Part shown: positions 35,441-46,960 of the stretch, piece by piece
Layout of the letters: every line of letters starts with the position of its first letter
How positions within the stretch are numbered: the first letter of the stretch is position 1
NCBI GenBank assembly: GCA_032158295.1
Contig: CM063258.1
Span: 11,693,703 to 11,757,702 of the forward strand
Source of the DNA: Pycnopodia helianthoides
Lineage: Eukaryota > Echinodermata > Asteroidea > Forcipulatida > Asteriidae
Length of the DNA: 64,000 bases
Direction: 5' to 3'
The notes under the pieces: generated by a model
What the model was told of the DNA's origin: nothing
Database searches by the model: none
What the model saw: the letters and a program-made list of their open reading frames with translations, nothing else
Made by a program: the position numbers and the translations under genes

Positions 35441-37476
35441 TTATTTGACACCGGTGTTGATGTTAAGTCCAAAGGGTTGGACTGTCTTAAGTTGGTGAAT
35501 CCAATGCGATTCTCTGAGTTTGCGGTGTGTGTCATCACCATTGCAAGCCTCAATCACCATAAGTTCAACATCTTTGACGTTGTGATTGGGGCTGTTGAAG
35601 TGGATGGAGACGGGGTACTGTTTCTTGGTCTTTATGGACGAGACATGGTTCGCAAAGCGAAGACTGAGTTTGGTCTTAGTCTCTCCCACATATTGTAGTC
35701 CACATTTCTTACATGATATAACATAGACTACATTAGGTGTGCTACATTGGGAGTCGGTCTTGATGTTGTAAGAAGAGCCAGTGCTATGACTCTTTACTTT
35801 AAGTGCCGGTTTGATGTAGAGTATTTCTGTTATGGGTGGTGTTTGGCATGTACCTGGTGGGAGTTTAGCCCTGACTAGGATGTCTCCCAGGTTTTTAGGG
35901 CGGCGGAATGCAACCATGGGGGGCTCAGGGATTGCTGAGCATAACCTGTTAGAGGAGTGAAGTATATTCATATTGTTATTGAGGATTGATGAGAGTTTAG
36001 GCAGTTTAGGGTGGAAGGTGGTGACTAGGGCAACTCTCTTGGTCGGGGCTTTTTTCGTTCTCGTGTTGGTCAACAAAGTGTGACGAGGTATGTTGAGGGC
36101 TCTGTTGATGGCAAGTTGGACCCTGCGTTCGCTGTGGCCCCTTGAAACAAGGTGTTTCCTTAGGTCGGATGAACGACTTTTGTACAAGGTATCTGTGGAA
36201 CAGATACGCCTTATACGTAATGCTTGACTGTAAGCAATTGCCTTCTTACAGTGACTAGGGTGGCAACTGTTGGAGAGAAGATACTGGTGGGTGTCAGTGG
36301 GTTTGCTGTATACATCCGTAATAATGCCATTAGGGGATTTAGTTACGGTTACATCTAGAAAGTTCACACTTGTGAGAGAGCATTCAGTGGTGAACTTTAT
36401 GGTGGGGTGGAATGAGTTTATATGGTCGATAAACTCATCCAAGCTGTCTTGACCACCACACCATATGGAGAAAATATCATCGATAAATCTCCACCAAACT
36501 AGTGGGCGGTTGGGGGCAGAGGACAGGAGTCTGCCCTCTAAGTCAGACATGAATAGGTTGGCATATGAGGGTGCCATTTTGGTACCCATTGCGGTACCTT
36601 GTACCTGTACAAAATGTCTGTCAGTAAATGAAAAATTGTTCTTAGTGAGAATGTGGCTGATGAGTTCCTTAATCTCTCTCACTGAGGGGCGGGATTGTCT
36701 ATTGGCCCTGAGAGCAGAGACACAAGCACTCATGCCTTCATTATGGGGTATGTTAGTATACAGTGATGAAACATCCAGAGTAACCAGAATAGCAGAGTCA
36801 GGTATTTGATGTTTGACTTCCTCTAGTTTATGGAGGAAGTCTGTGGTATCCTTTATGAAGGACGGGATGCGGGAGACTAAGGGGTTGAGGAAACTATCGA
36901 CAAACTCAGAAATGCGTTCTGTGGGGCTACCATTACCAGATACAATGGGTCGACCCGGGTTGTTGGGCTTGTGTATCTTGGGTAGAAGGTAGAAGCGTGC
37001 TGTACGGGGGTCCTGTGGGAGGAGATAGTTAAACGTATCTTTCTCGATACCGTTGGCATTGTGAATTTTAACCAGAGTGTCACTGATTTGTTTGGAAAAC
37101 GATTGAGTAGGGTCAGTGTCACATTCAATATAATGATCAGTGTTGCTGAGCTGTTTGAGGCCCTCAGCTATATAATCATGTGTGTTCATGACTACAACTG
37201 CGGACCCCTTGTCAGCTCGTTTAATCACTATGTCTGATGATTGGCGGAGCTGTGTTAGGGCGTGGCGTTCATCTTGGGGGAGGTTATTGGGTGTCGAGGT
37301 GTTGGGGACCTTAAGAACCTCAGAGTTGACTGAATTGATGTAAGCGTCTAGAGCTACATCTCGGTTCTTAGGGGGTACCCAACTACTCTTTTCCTTGAAG
37401 CGGTTGCGGGTGGGTTGGATCTCAACAGATGACTCGTCATCTGTGGATGGCTCTACATGAAAATATTCACGTAGGC

Positions 37477-37477
<1 letters not shown>
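35441..37477 (-). CDS. Penelope-like element copy 2: RT plus GIY-YIG endonuclease, long open frame
   Basis: About 678 codons are open from RLREYFHVEPS to the stop after GLNINTGVK. RT motifs in order are RFYLLPKIHKPNNPGRPIVS, ILVTLDVSSLYTNIPH, QGTAMGTKMAPSYANLF and the catalytic FIDDIFSIW. The C-terminal endonuclease has VVYVISCKKCGLQYVGE (GIY-YIG type), HFNSPNHNVKD and RESHWIHQL with the expected Glu. These are the two enzymes of Penelope-like retroelements, which prime reverse transcription at a nicked target. The N-terminal 100 or so residues seen in copy 1 (VVNLFDKVLTD segment) are missing because the frame runs into TA repeats, so the copy is 5'-truncated with no native start. It opposes copy 1 in orientation but has the same orientation as the host gene. 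Confidence 0.92.
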
Positions 37478-37544
<67 letters not shown>

Positions 37545-37545
37545 G
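37478..37545. repeat. (TA)n then (TAA)n, right border of Penelope-like copy 2
   Basis: About 45 bp of TA followed by about eight AAT/TAA units. With 34549-34695 it brackets the Penelope-like copy in TA repeats. Confidence 0.95.
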
Positions 37546-37612
37546 TCAATAAATAAATTAATAAATAATACATCAGCAACAACAAAAAACAACTACAGCA
37601 ACAGCAACAAAG

Positions 37613-39987
37613 GCATTAAGTGTTATTTCACGTAAATACTTAACATATGTGTCCACGGTAAATTTTGTGTTGTATACTTTGTAGGTGGAAGATACAAGGG
37701 AAAAAAATCGACATTTTAGGCTGATTTTGGAGTTCTGAAAAGCTGTTTTTTAGCTCATATTTACAACTCCAACTTACCAAAAAGCAAAGTTATTTCAGAA
37801 AACCTTTTATATCACCACAAATTATCCTTGGCATTGCTTTAGAAAAAAATTATTGCTATAAATTTCACCCCTATGCTATTTTTGCATCATGCATTAGGGC
37901 ATGTTTTTAGAAATTGCAAAATCAACATTTTTACCCTTTTTTGGGCCCTCAAAATGACAATTTGCCAGGGGTCTCAGAAAATTTTCCTTTCGGTTGTGAT
38001 TAGGGCTAACATTGTTTTTTTTATATCTGGTGAGAAAAACCTGGGCAGGTGTATCCTGTTGTGACAGTACTGCCTCCAAAATTGACCTTTTCCCCAAAAC
38101 AATATAAAATGCATTTTGAAGTTTTTGTCCTAGTTTGATTTAATATCATTAAAAAAGTACACTTCCATAAATCCGGCAACTTTTTGTAAGCACTCGTAGG
38201 CTTGTGGATAACCCCACACTGATCAGAAATGTTGATGACACAAATCTCTGACTTTATCCCCCCCCCCCCCCACCACCACAAATTCACCAATTTTGAATAT
38301 GTAGTTGACGGTGTGCATGCTTGGAGAGGCCAGCAACCATCATGTCGTCGAGCAACTAAAACAAGTTGAAGCTCCATCACTGACAATTCCAAGAGGCCCT
38401 AAGCAGTAGGGGAACATGTTTAAAGAGGTCCATGCAAGACAGAGGCCAGGCTGTAAAAGTGGGAAACAACAAAGTGAAAGTTCTAAAGATGAGGGTATGC
38501 ATGAATCAGAGCTTTTTCCATGTCCCGAAGAAGGATGCATTGATTCCTGCGAGACTTTGTGTGACTTGAATCACCATTTGCTATTTGGCTATCACACAAG
38601 ATGGTTAGAAAAGCACACACTTCATGCAAGGTGAAACTTATGTACGCAGAGAAGTTGCATGTTGAGGCAGGAGTCATCCCATGTATAGAAGCGAATACAA
38701 TCCCGGCTCAGGGCAAAAAACAACTGCCTGCAGGTTGGGCAGTGCAGAAACAGTCCAAACACTTCAACAAAAAACTAAAGGATTTCCTAAATGAAAAGTT
38801 TAATCTGGGTGAAGTAAGTGGAAACAAATGTGACCCTGCTAATGTTGCAAAAGAAATACGCATCAAGAAAGATACCGAAGGAAACAGGATGTTCACTATA
38901 TCAGAGTTCTTGACGGCACCAACAGTTGAGGAGGACAGCGAAAGAGACCATAAACAACTCCCGACTTCTGTTCTTGAGGCAGTCGGTCTGGAGCATCCAA
39001 TCGTGTCCAACACATTTAATATTTGTGAACTCAACAGATCTGGGAATTTAAACAGTCTCAGCTTCGAAGTGTTGAAAACAGTTTGCCATGATCTCAACAT
39101 TGATACACAAGAATTGCAAGATAAGCGTAAGAGATCACTTTATGAAGCAAAATTGAAAGAAGTTGTATTGCTTGCACCTGCTGAACCTAAATCAGTAAGA
39201 TGCAATTGCAGTGACAAAAGTTTAATGAGGCGAGATTTTGGTTCTTTTTTTCAATTCAGTATCTTAAAATCCGAGATTTGGGTCATCACAAATTTATGAT
39301 CAGTGTGGGGTTATCCACAAGCCTACAGAGTGCTTAAAAAAGGTTGCCGGATTGACGGAAGTGTACTTTTTTAATGATATTAATTAAAACTAGAAGAAAA
39401 ACTTCAAAATGCATTTTTTCTTGTTTTGGGGAAAAAGTCAACTTTTGAGGCAGTACTGTCACAACAGGATACAATTGCCCAAGTTTTTCTCACCAGATAT
39501 GAAAAGATCAATGTTAGCTCTAATTACAACCAGAAGGAAAATTTTCTGAGACCTCTGGCAAATTGAAATTTTGAGGGCCAAATATAGGGTAAAAATGTTG
39601 ATTTTGCATTTTTTTTAAACATGCCCTAATGCATGATGCAAAAATAGCACAAGGGTGAAATTTATAGCAATAATTTTTTTCTAAAGTAAAGCCAAGGATG
39701 ATACTTTGTGGTTATATAAACGGTTTTATGAAGAAAAAATCCTTTTAGTAGTGTGGAGTTATAAATATGAGTTAAAAACAGTTTTTCAGACCCCCAAATC
39801 GGCCTAAAATGCCCAAAACACAAAATGAGCTGTTACCATGACAACGGGCTATATATGGATTTGAAAGGTCGATTTTTTTTTAACTTGTATCTTCCACCCA
39901 CAAAGTATTTAAAATAAAAATAAACATTTACCGTGGACACATATGTTAAGTATTTACGTGAAATGACACTTAACAACTAAAACAAAT
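37613..39987. mobile_element. Element with ~650-bp terminal inverted repeats and TTAA ends
   Basis: The left arm (37613 to about 38250) returns as its reverse complement at about 39278-39987. Shared landmarks run from acttaacatatgtgtccacg through catgcattagggcatgtttt, tttgccaggggtctcagaaa and ccccacactgatca. Arm identity is high but with several indels. The outermost bases are TTAAGTGT on the left and ACACTTAA on the right, so TTAA may be the target duplication. TTAA targets are used by Kolobok and piggyBac superfamilies, but no transposase is present. The interior carries a broken C2H2-protein fragment on the plus strand. Confidence 0.82.
38416..39230 (+). pseudogene. C2H2-type protein fragment inside the long-TIR element
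   Basis: The first frame (38416-38634) holds a zinc-finger-like LFPCPEEGCIDSCETLCDLN followed by HHLLFGYHTRWLEKHTLHAR. A one-base shift near 38630 leads into the second frame (from 38613): VKLMYAEKLHVEAGVIP, LPAGWAVQKQSKHFNKKLKD, FLNEKFNLGEVSGNKCDPAN and SVLEAVGLEHPIVSNTFNIC. The combination of a C2H2 finger, a GWAxxxxxxxxxF segment, an LGExxGxKxDP segment and a VGLxHPI segment is familiar from unnamed proteins that are multi-copy in cnidarian and echinoderm genomes; its function is unknown to me. It has no start of its own and is probably carried by, or central to, the element. Confidence 0.55.
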
Positions 39988-40079
39988 AGAAAAACAAGCA
40001 CCCCAACAAACAAAACTGTATAACTGCGCGTTTGTATGACGACCGCAACATAAGTTCCAAAATGAGGCTTAACAGGTCG

Positions 40080-40640
40080 ATGATTGTCTTCAACAGATAT
40101 TTGAAATGGTAATTTGCTAATCACTGTATTTCATTGGATTTTACAGCTATTGTGTTCATAATTAGGCATCTGATAGATCCAGATAAGGGCAACATTTGAA
40201 AAATTTACGCCAAAATTGTATGACCTTTACTTCTGGTCGTACTGGTAGGTCAAAGTTTGACCTTGGATTAAAAAAAATCAAAACATTTTCGGGGCATAAC
40301 TTAAAACAGGAATTGAATTGAACATTGAAACTCACTAGACAATTGAACCTCAACATCTAGACGACATGTCATGATGATGTCATAAGGTATCGAATTACAT
40401 TTAAAAAGTTTAATATTTCAACAGATCGTAACTCATGAATCGCACGTTTGATTTTTACAATCTACACATCATCGGAAAGGTGACCCCATTTGACCTTGAC
40501 TTCCGGTTCAAACCGGTAATTGAAAGTTTCAAAAAGTCAAATCTCACAAACCTACGTAATATTTCACCGTAAATTTTGCATCAGTTTATAGTTTGGTGAT
40601 CCTGCTCAAACTTTTGCACAGAGATGATAACATTTTAATC
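40080..40640. repeat. Degenerate repeat family C, block 4
   Basis: It includes aagggcaacatttgaaaaat, tatgacctttacttctggtc, cgtaactcatgaatcgcacg, cacatcatcggaaaggtgac and gacttccggttcaaaccggt, in the same order as the main array at 26.4-28.0 kb and in particular matching 26520-26960. Confidence 0.7.
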
Positions 40641-40695
40641 TTTGTATCTGGTCAAAACTAGACGTCAACGCGCACGTAACTGTTGACCAACATTA

Positions 40696-40938
40696 GGGAG
40701 GTTTAGCTGCACGTTACGCGAGCAAAAACGTGAACGTGAACGTCAGAAAATTTTATTGTAAAAATCTCACGTTTTAAGCATACGTGAAGTTACCATTTCT
40801 CACGTCAGGTACGTACGTGCAGACGTCATACGTGAGCATGAAATAAGCCCAAAGTGGTGACGTCACCTAGAAGCGACACAATTTTCTGACGTTCACGTTC
40901 ACGTTTTTGCTCGCGTAACGTGCAGCTAAACCTCCCTG
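40696..40938. mobile_element. MITE with ~58-bp terminal inverted repeats rich in ACGTGAACGT
   Basis: The left arm agggaggtttagctgcacgt, tacgcgagcaaaaacgtgaa, cgtgaacgtcagaaaatt returns as a perfect or near-perfect reverse complement at 40880-40938. The 127-bp centre contains further short palindromes (acgtacgtgc, tgacgtca at 40858). Total length is 243 bp, with no coding capacity. Confidence 0.85.
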
Positions 40939-41399
40939 TTGTAAGACAACGCTCGATAACGTAGGCCTACACACACGTACTCTCTACCTGTACAGCCACG
41001 TACGTGCACGTTGAACGTGTAGGTAAAGTTTACATGTACTGTATAGTACGAACAGCTACACATAGGAATATATACATTTGGCATTCCAGTGCAAAGTTTA
41101 TCAACATCCAAATAACATCTCACGACATCATTATGAGAAAAATGTGTCGCTAAATTTTGTCCCGGGATGTTTTGGTTCATAAGTGACTTTTTAAGAGCGA
41201 AATTTTAAACATGATGTCATTGGGTTTCAAAAACTAATAGGTCTTTACACTCCAAGGAGGAATTTTCGTCAGTCAAAGTGTTACGATCAAACCTTTTTGA
41301 TTAAAGTTTTCTGATTTGATGGAATGGAACAGCTCTGTGTTTCGTTCGCAAACGAACACACAGCAAATCAACATCTCATCAACTTCATAAGTCCACCAA

Positions 41400-42700
41400 G
41401 CTTAGACCTTGATTAGAGCTGGTGCATATAACATTGACGTCATCGTGACGTCATCGGGTAACAAATTTCAAGCCATTTCAGTTCAAACATTGACCATAGT
41501 GCTTATCGCTGTAATTCATTGAATTTTACAGATATGATGTTCACAATTGGGCAACATTTTAAAAGTGGCGCCAAAAAGTTTGCCTTTGTTTTCTTCTTCA
41601 AATTTTCCTTTTCCGAACCAAAGTCAAACTTGTGTACATCGGATCAACTTCAAAACTGCACCATGTTAACACATTGATTAGACATTGCTCATATTAAAAT
41701 GGCGTCATCGTGACTTCATCAAGCATCACGAGACGTCACCTTAAGGTGCAATTTTCAAAGAATTGTGTGTACAGAAAAAAATCACGATGAGGCTGAAACT
41801 GTGCATATATTCAAGCCGGGATGTGTAACATCCAAAATTTAAGGTCCTGTTCAGGTGCAGTCATCAAATGTCACGTGACGTCACCTTAGAGGTGCCGTGT
41901 TACAAGATCTGTATATAAAGAAAAAAATGCGCTATTCAATTGAAACCGTTCATGCACTGCGGCGTGGACCCATGCGAGATTGGGACTTACTTGAGTCTAG
42001 CAAATAACCATGAAATATGTACCTTGTTATTGAATTCCTAAGCGATAGAGGACCGATTTATTAAGTGAACATACCAATACAGATCATTCCTACATACGTT
42101 GAGGGTTTTCGTAAAAAGGCATTAGATGGGGATAAGTTACTTAGCATCTTGTTCCTTATACAATTTGTGAGTATGATAAACACATTTGTTTTCATCCTGA
42201 CGTCATCAAGTGTCAAAAAACGGTTATTCAAAGCTTATTCCTTTAAAAAAAAATCATATCTCCTGAACCACCTATCACAAAGTCGTACTGTTTGTGTTGT
42301 CGTGTAGCTTACAGAACTTGTGACATGTTATTCAAGAAAATTACCCACTTTGACCTTCCCTTACGGTTCAAACAGGAAGTTCGAGTAAAGAAACCATATT
42401 TTCTAAACCACATGTCATAAAGACATAAACTTTGTACTGCCTTGTAGCTTAAAACACGCGTATAATTTTGTTTAACAACATAACCTCATGTTGACCTTTC
42501 CTTCCGGTCCAAACAGGAAGTTCAAATGAATCATATTTGTATATAATAGTCCACAGTCACTTTAAAAAACATTGATTGTGGTGTCTGTGTACGGAATCAT
42601 CTGTGACATCTAAGGTTTCAAAACACATACTTCATGACGTCATCACGATCTTCCTTCAAGTTTAGACCTTGATTAGACCTAGTACATATATAATTGACGA
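41400..42700. repeat. Degenerate repeat family C, block 5
   Basis: It carries the units ttagaccttgattaga (41403 and 42661), tgacgtcatcgtgacgtcat (41435-41453), cttacggttcaaacaggaag and cttccggtccaaacaggaag, and two aaaaaaat(c)(a/g)c(g/t)at phrases. Six TGACGTCA copies lie in it (41435, 41446, 41876, 42198 and 42635 starts, plus the one at 40858 just before). No coding sequence. Confidence 0.65.
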
Positions 42701-43391
42701 CACGCTATAATACCCACCAGAGCTAGCTGTGTGCATGTCTAGATTTTCTGTGTGTGTCCATGTACACTGCACTGTACAGCATACGTGTGCGTGCTTGGTT
42801 TGCATGAGCTGTATTAAGTACGTTCCCTCTCCAAACCAACGCCTTGATGGGGTGCATCCCACTAAATAAACTCCCATAGCATACGGTGCAAAATGCTAAA
42901 TATTATAAAATACACTAACAAAAATACTTAGAAGTCTCACAGCTTTTTAAAGTAAAGGGAAATTATTATCATTGACTCCTGTGCTTTTGTTCTCTGCTCA
43001 ATTTGATATGGGGAGTCTATGGGCCCGTCGAGTTATTCTCCCTCCAAATAAAACACCCCTGCACTGGTGTAATTTGTCTACACCTCTCAGCAAATGGGAC
43101 CATTTATTTCGGGGTCTATGTCAACCAGAATACCTAAAGTTGGAAGTCAACAACCCCGAGGTCACAATTGTGCAATTTTTTACACTGAAACACTTCTCGG
43201 GGCTCTCAAATCTGTCTAATATAGAATATTTTGAAGGGCCTACAAAATATTAATGAATTCGACGCTTTGTTTCCTCCTTATTTGGTGGAATGCACCCTGA
43301 TGGTTCTGTGTTGAGCCAGTGAGTGTCATTACTACAATGCGTGCGGAAGACAAGACCTCATTGGTAAGTGGCGGAAGTCATGTTTACTATA

Positions 43392-43551
43392 GGCCCTTTT
43401 CGAATCAACGGCTTCGGCTCCGGATTGGGCTTCAGGCCCAGTTTTCTTGTCTGAAGCCCTGACCGCAAAGCATGCGTACGTTAAAATAGATGAGGGAGCC
43501 TAGCTAGCCTGAGCCGATTTTGGAGCCGAAGCCGTGAATTCGAAAAGGGCC
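43392..43551. mobile_element. MITE family E, copy 2
   Basis: 160 bp, ggcccttttcgaatcaacgg to gaattcgaaaagggcc, with the same core as copy 1 at 11145-11303 (gaccgcaaagcatgcgtacg, gcctagctagcctgagccg). It abuts the family F element at 43556 with only four bases between them. Confidence 0.88.
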
Positions 43552-43555
43552 ATAG

Positions 43556-44364
43556 TTAAAGGAACACGTTGCCTTCGGGTTGGGCGCTGTTGGGCGCTTT
43601 TTGGGCTATAACAAGCGTGTGATGTACAATGAGCACGGTCGGAAAGATGTTTAAAAAGTAGAAGTTAATGATCCACACAAACGTGCCTTAGAAATGCTTC
43701 GCTTTTGATAACTTTCGCGAAACAAAACGCTCCGCCATTTATGAGTCAAGATTTTGACTCCCATAAATGGTGGACAAATTTTATTAGTCTTATTTCCGGT
43801 CGCAGCTGTTGAAGTTCGACTGAGCAATTATTTTATTAAAAAATTTACGGTTACCATCTGTTTATTGTATTCCAATAAATATCCAGTTAATAAATGAATG
43901 AAAAAAGAAAGAAAAAACATACGTTAAATAATTAAGTAGCAAGTTGCACGTCTCGGTCCGTCCGGGCGTCCAGGGACGTACCAGCAGCAGCAAAACCCCG
44001 CGGCCATACCACCCATAGACCTCCCCCTGCATGCTGCAGTACAGTAGACGACGCGAAGACAGGGTTCTCGTACAATGTATGATTTTAGCGGGGCCAACCT
44101 AGTAACACCGATGCTTTGTGTGGTGTAAGAAGGTCTGGTACCCGTTACTGTAATTGCATCGACGATCGTATTGACGGCTTGGAAAACGTATACATTTCGC
44201 GGGACATGTCTCGGGGTCAGAGGTCAATGTTTGGTTTTTTTAATTACCATTTACTAATTATAACACATTAAAGGTGTTTTATTGCAAGAACAACTCTTAA
44301 TAAGTATAAGGAACACCTCCAAACAGTAAAATTTCATCAGATTTAAAGGCAACGTGTTCCTTTA
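43556..44364 (+). mobile_element. Family F element, copy 1 (809 bp)
   Basis: The ends ttaaaggaacacgttgcctt and aaggcaacgtgttcctttaa are inverted repeats. The interior includes a small palindrome gactcccataaatgg with tccgccatttatgag, a ctcggtccgtccgggcgtcc stretch and cgcgggacatgtctcggggt. No ORF has a recognisable product. Copy 2, reversed, is at 54952-55748; the two share both ends and flanking 250-300 bp but differ in the middle. Confidence 0.85.
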
Positions 44365-46397
44365 ACACTGGTGCACTTTTGATAGGGGTGGGTGTAGCAC
44401 AATCATTTGCAATTGCAGCTTTGTTACACTCCGTTAAAAAAGAAGAAGACAACCGTACCGTTGAAATGCTCTCTCTATCAGCACTAAAATCACAACAAAT
44501 AGGTTTTATGAACATTTCAACTGTTATGTTTTCAAAATCCTTTCTTAAATACACGTACCAGTATATTCACGAAGTGAAGGAAATAATATGTACATTTTTA
44601 CTCGATAAATAACATGCTTGGTTGACATACGATAACCTAAGAAAACCACAATCTCCCATTATGACGATTAATATTTTGAGCAATTAATTTTAGTATAACT
44701 TGTTGTGAGAACACTAACAGCAACAACAAAAATGCCAGACAAGTTTAGGATAGCACTTCAAAGTTTGAAGCTAACAAAGTAAATGGTCCCAAGGGAAAAA
44801 AAAACAAAGCAGCCAGCCAACAATCACTGGCCGACTCAAGTTACATTTCGTGCTTCACTTGCCAATGTCATGTTTCACTTCACATTCTCTGAAGAAATAC
44901 AAATATTTACTAATGACCTTTTTAATTAGGTAGAATTTGGCTTGGGAACCGGGAGACGTTCGATACCAATCAAGGACATATTCAACGTAACAGTGATGAA
45001 TTCCACTCAGTTTGAAGATACAAACCTCCAATATATCTACGCGGTGACTAACCAACCTCGAATAATTACAAGGCTCAAATAATGGCCGGTAATGAGCTAG
45101 GAATTTTACTCGTGTAAAAAAAAGTTACGTGCACTGTATAGGATTTCCCCTCTTTTTTTATGAATACAAAAACAGATTATGAACACAGATATTTTCTGCA
45201 GAGAATTTGTATAGACACTATGCACACTAAAAATACATACAATAACTTAAATGCATGGGCTATTTTTTCATTCCTTCATGAGTCTATTGTTGGACGTGCT
45301 CACCGTGCAAAGTTCACATTGATCTCTAACAATCAACTTTGTATGATACTAGTTAACAATCGTAGTACGGAATCGTAATTAACCCTTCACTTTATCTACT
45401 GTAGTGATGTGGAATCACAAACAATAATTTTAAGATGATTGTTGTAAAACGAATCTTCAAAAAATCACGTAATTAAAGAAAAATTTTGAAAAAGGGTCAG
45501 CGTATACGCTTTTCCAGCCATTACAACTGTCAAGTTTACGTGACATTGTTGTAAGTAGACTGGTGCTCTGTTGATGTATTAATTATAACAATGGCGAGGC
45601 ATGAGAATCCAGTCTTCACATCAATCAAGCACAAATTCACGCGTAATTAAAAAACCGACAAAAACACACGTCAGTATAGTCCGATCCACACCAACTTGTA
45701 TTCTGTAGACATCATGCAGCTATATGTAATAGGCGTATGGGTGCAGACTAAAACTCTCGTAAAACAAAACGTAATTAATGGTCTGGCTCCCTACTTCTCC
45801 CACAAGCTCCGAGTACATGCCCCGGGGTTTGTCCCTCTGGCCCCACGAGACACGGCACCGGCTGTACGGGATATGCCCCAAGATTTACATTCCGCTAGCT
45901 CCCGACGCTGGTGCGCCGTAAAACATGCTTCCGTTGCACGAACTCTCTGAATGCGAATCTTATGTTCGATTTTTCTACAAAGTCTACAAAGTATTTTTGT
46001 CAAATACTTATGAAATACTCGGATAAATCACGTGACATTTGAATTTGAAAAATGCTCGAGAACGGAAAAATGTGATGTTATCTTTTGGAACCATTCTTCT
46101 CCATTCCGGAAGACCTTTGGATTCATGATTTAGTCTATTTTGTAACCCAACCAGCCCAACGAAGCCGGTGTGTCCCTTTAATCCTCATTTTAGGAAAGCA
46201 TCCAAAATTACAATCCATAAACCAAAAATAATTATATTGTCATACGACGTACTTCGGGATGTCCGCAAATAACCAATTTTCACAACCATAGAAGTTAAAA
46301 GGGGCGAGGTGTGCCGTGAATGTTTATGTGCGGATAATGACTCGTAGGTAGGAACTACTGATTTTGGGCGTTACAGTTAACGACAACAAAATGTGTA
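44365..46397. other. Intron stretch, mostly unrecognised
   Basis: The minus-strand frame at 44855-45055 and plus-strand frame at 45160-45378 have no domain. A short LINE-like fragment is listed separately at 45768-45824. Nothing else was supported. Confidence 0.4.
45768..45824 (+). pseudogene. Short RT C-terminal fragment of a Jockey/CR1-like LINE
   Basis: The frame reads VINGLAPYFSHKLRVHAP, like the INGLAPxYL segment that follows the RT domain in Jockey/CR1-group ORF2 proteins. Similarity stops after about 20 residues and no other part of a LINE is adjacent. The call is weak. Confidence 0.3.
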
Positions 46398-46437
46398 GTT
46401 GAGCATTCTTATTTTGAGCAAAATAAGAATGCTCAAC
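46398..46437. repeat. Perfect 18-bp-arm hairpin
   Basis: gttgagcattcttatttt is followed by the loop gagc and then the exact reverse complement aaaataagaatgctcaac. No flanking duplication or larger element was recognised. Confidence 0.9.
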
Positions 46438-46739
46438 AATTTAAGAGGGTCCAGTATGATAATGGATGAAACGAAATTTTCCCAAACCCAATTCCACGGT
46501 CATTGCAGCCTTTTAGGAGGAGTTCGGATCTAGTTTTTCTCAATCAGCTTTCTGATTGTAGCACGTCAACTTTAAAACTTAAACGCTTTTGAGTTTAGGT
46601 GCGAAATTATAACTTCATTTGCGAAAAGAGCCTCCTTATTAAATGATAATTATTTAAAATAGTACCACTTGAACGTAGCATGTACGGCGTTCATCTCGAG
46701 TCGCTGGCCGTTTGCGCTTTCAACAGCAATCGCATAGTT

Positions 46740-46960
46740 TGTACCGTTGCATTTCATGTCGTGCCGTCGCATCGTCGCGTCGTGATGTTGCATTGATGGT
46801 CGCGTAATGCCGTCACATTGTTGCATTGTTGAGTGTTGGTCTTAGTCGTTTGAGCAGTCGTTTGCGCGGCGCAAACATGACATTGCAACAGTGCAACAAT
46901 GCCACACGACACGACGTGACAAAGACATTGCGATGGCACGATGCCACAATGTGGCGGCCT
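46740..46960. repeat. Imperfect inverted, CGACG/TGCAA-rich repeat
   Basis: The left half (gcatcgtcgcgtcgtgatgt, tgcattgttga) and the right half (caacagtgcaacaatgcca, cacgacacgacgtgacaaag) are partial reverse complements around 46850. A similar phrase (cgacgtcacgacgtgacaat) recurs near 51838. It is probably a terminal part of a DNA transposon; ends were not fixed. Confidence 0.45.
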
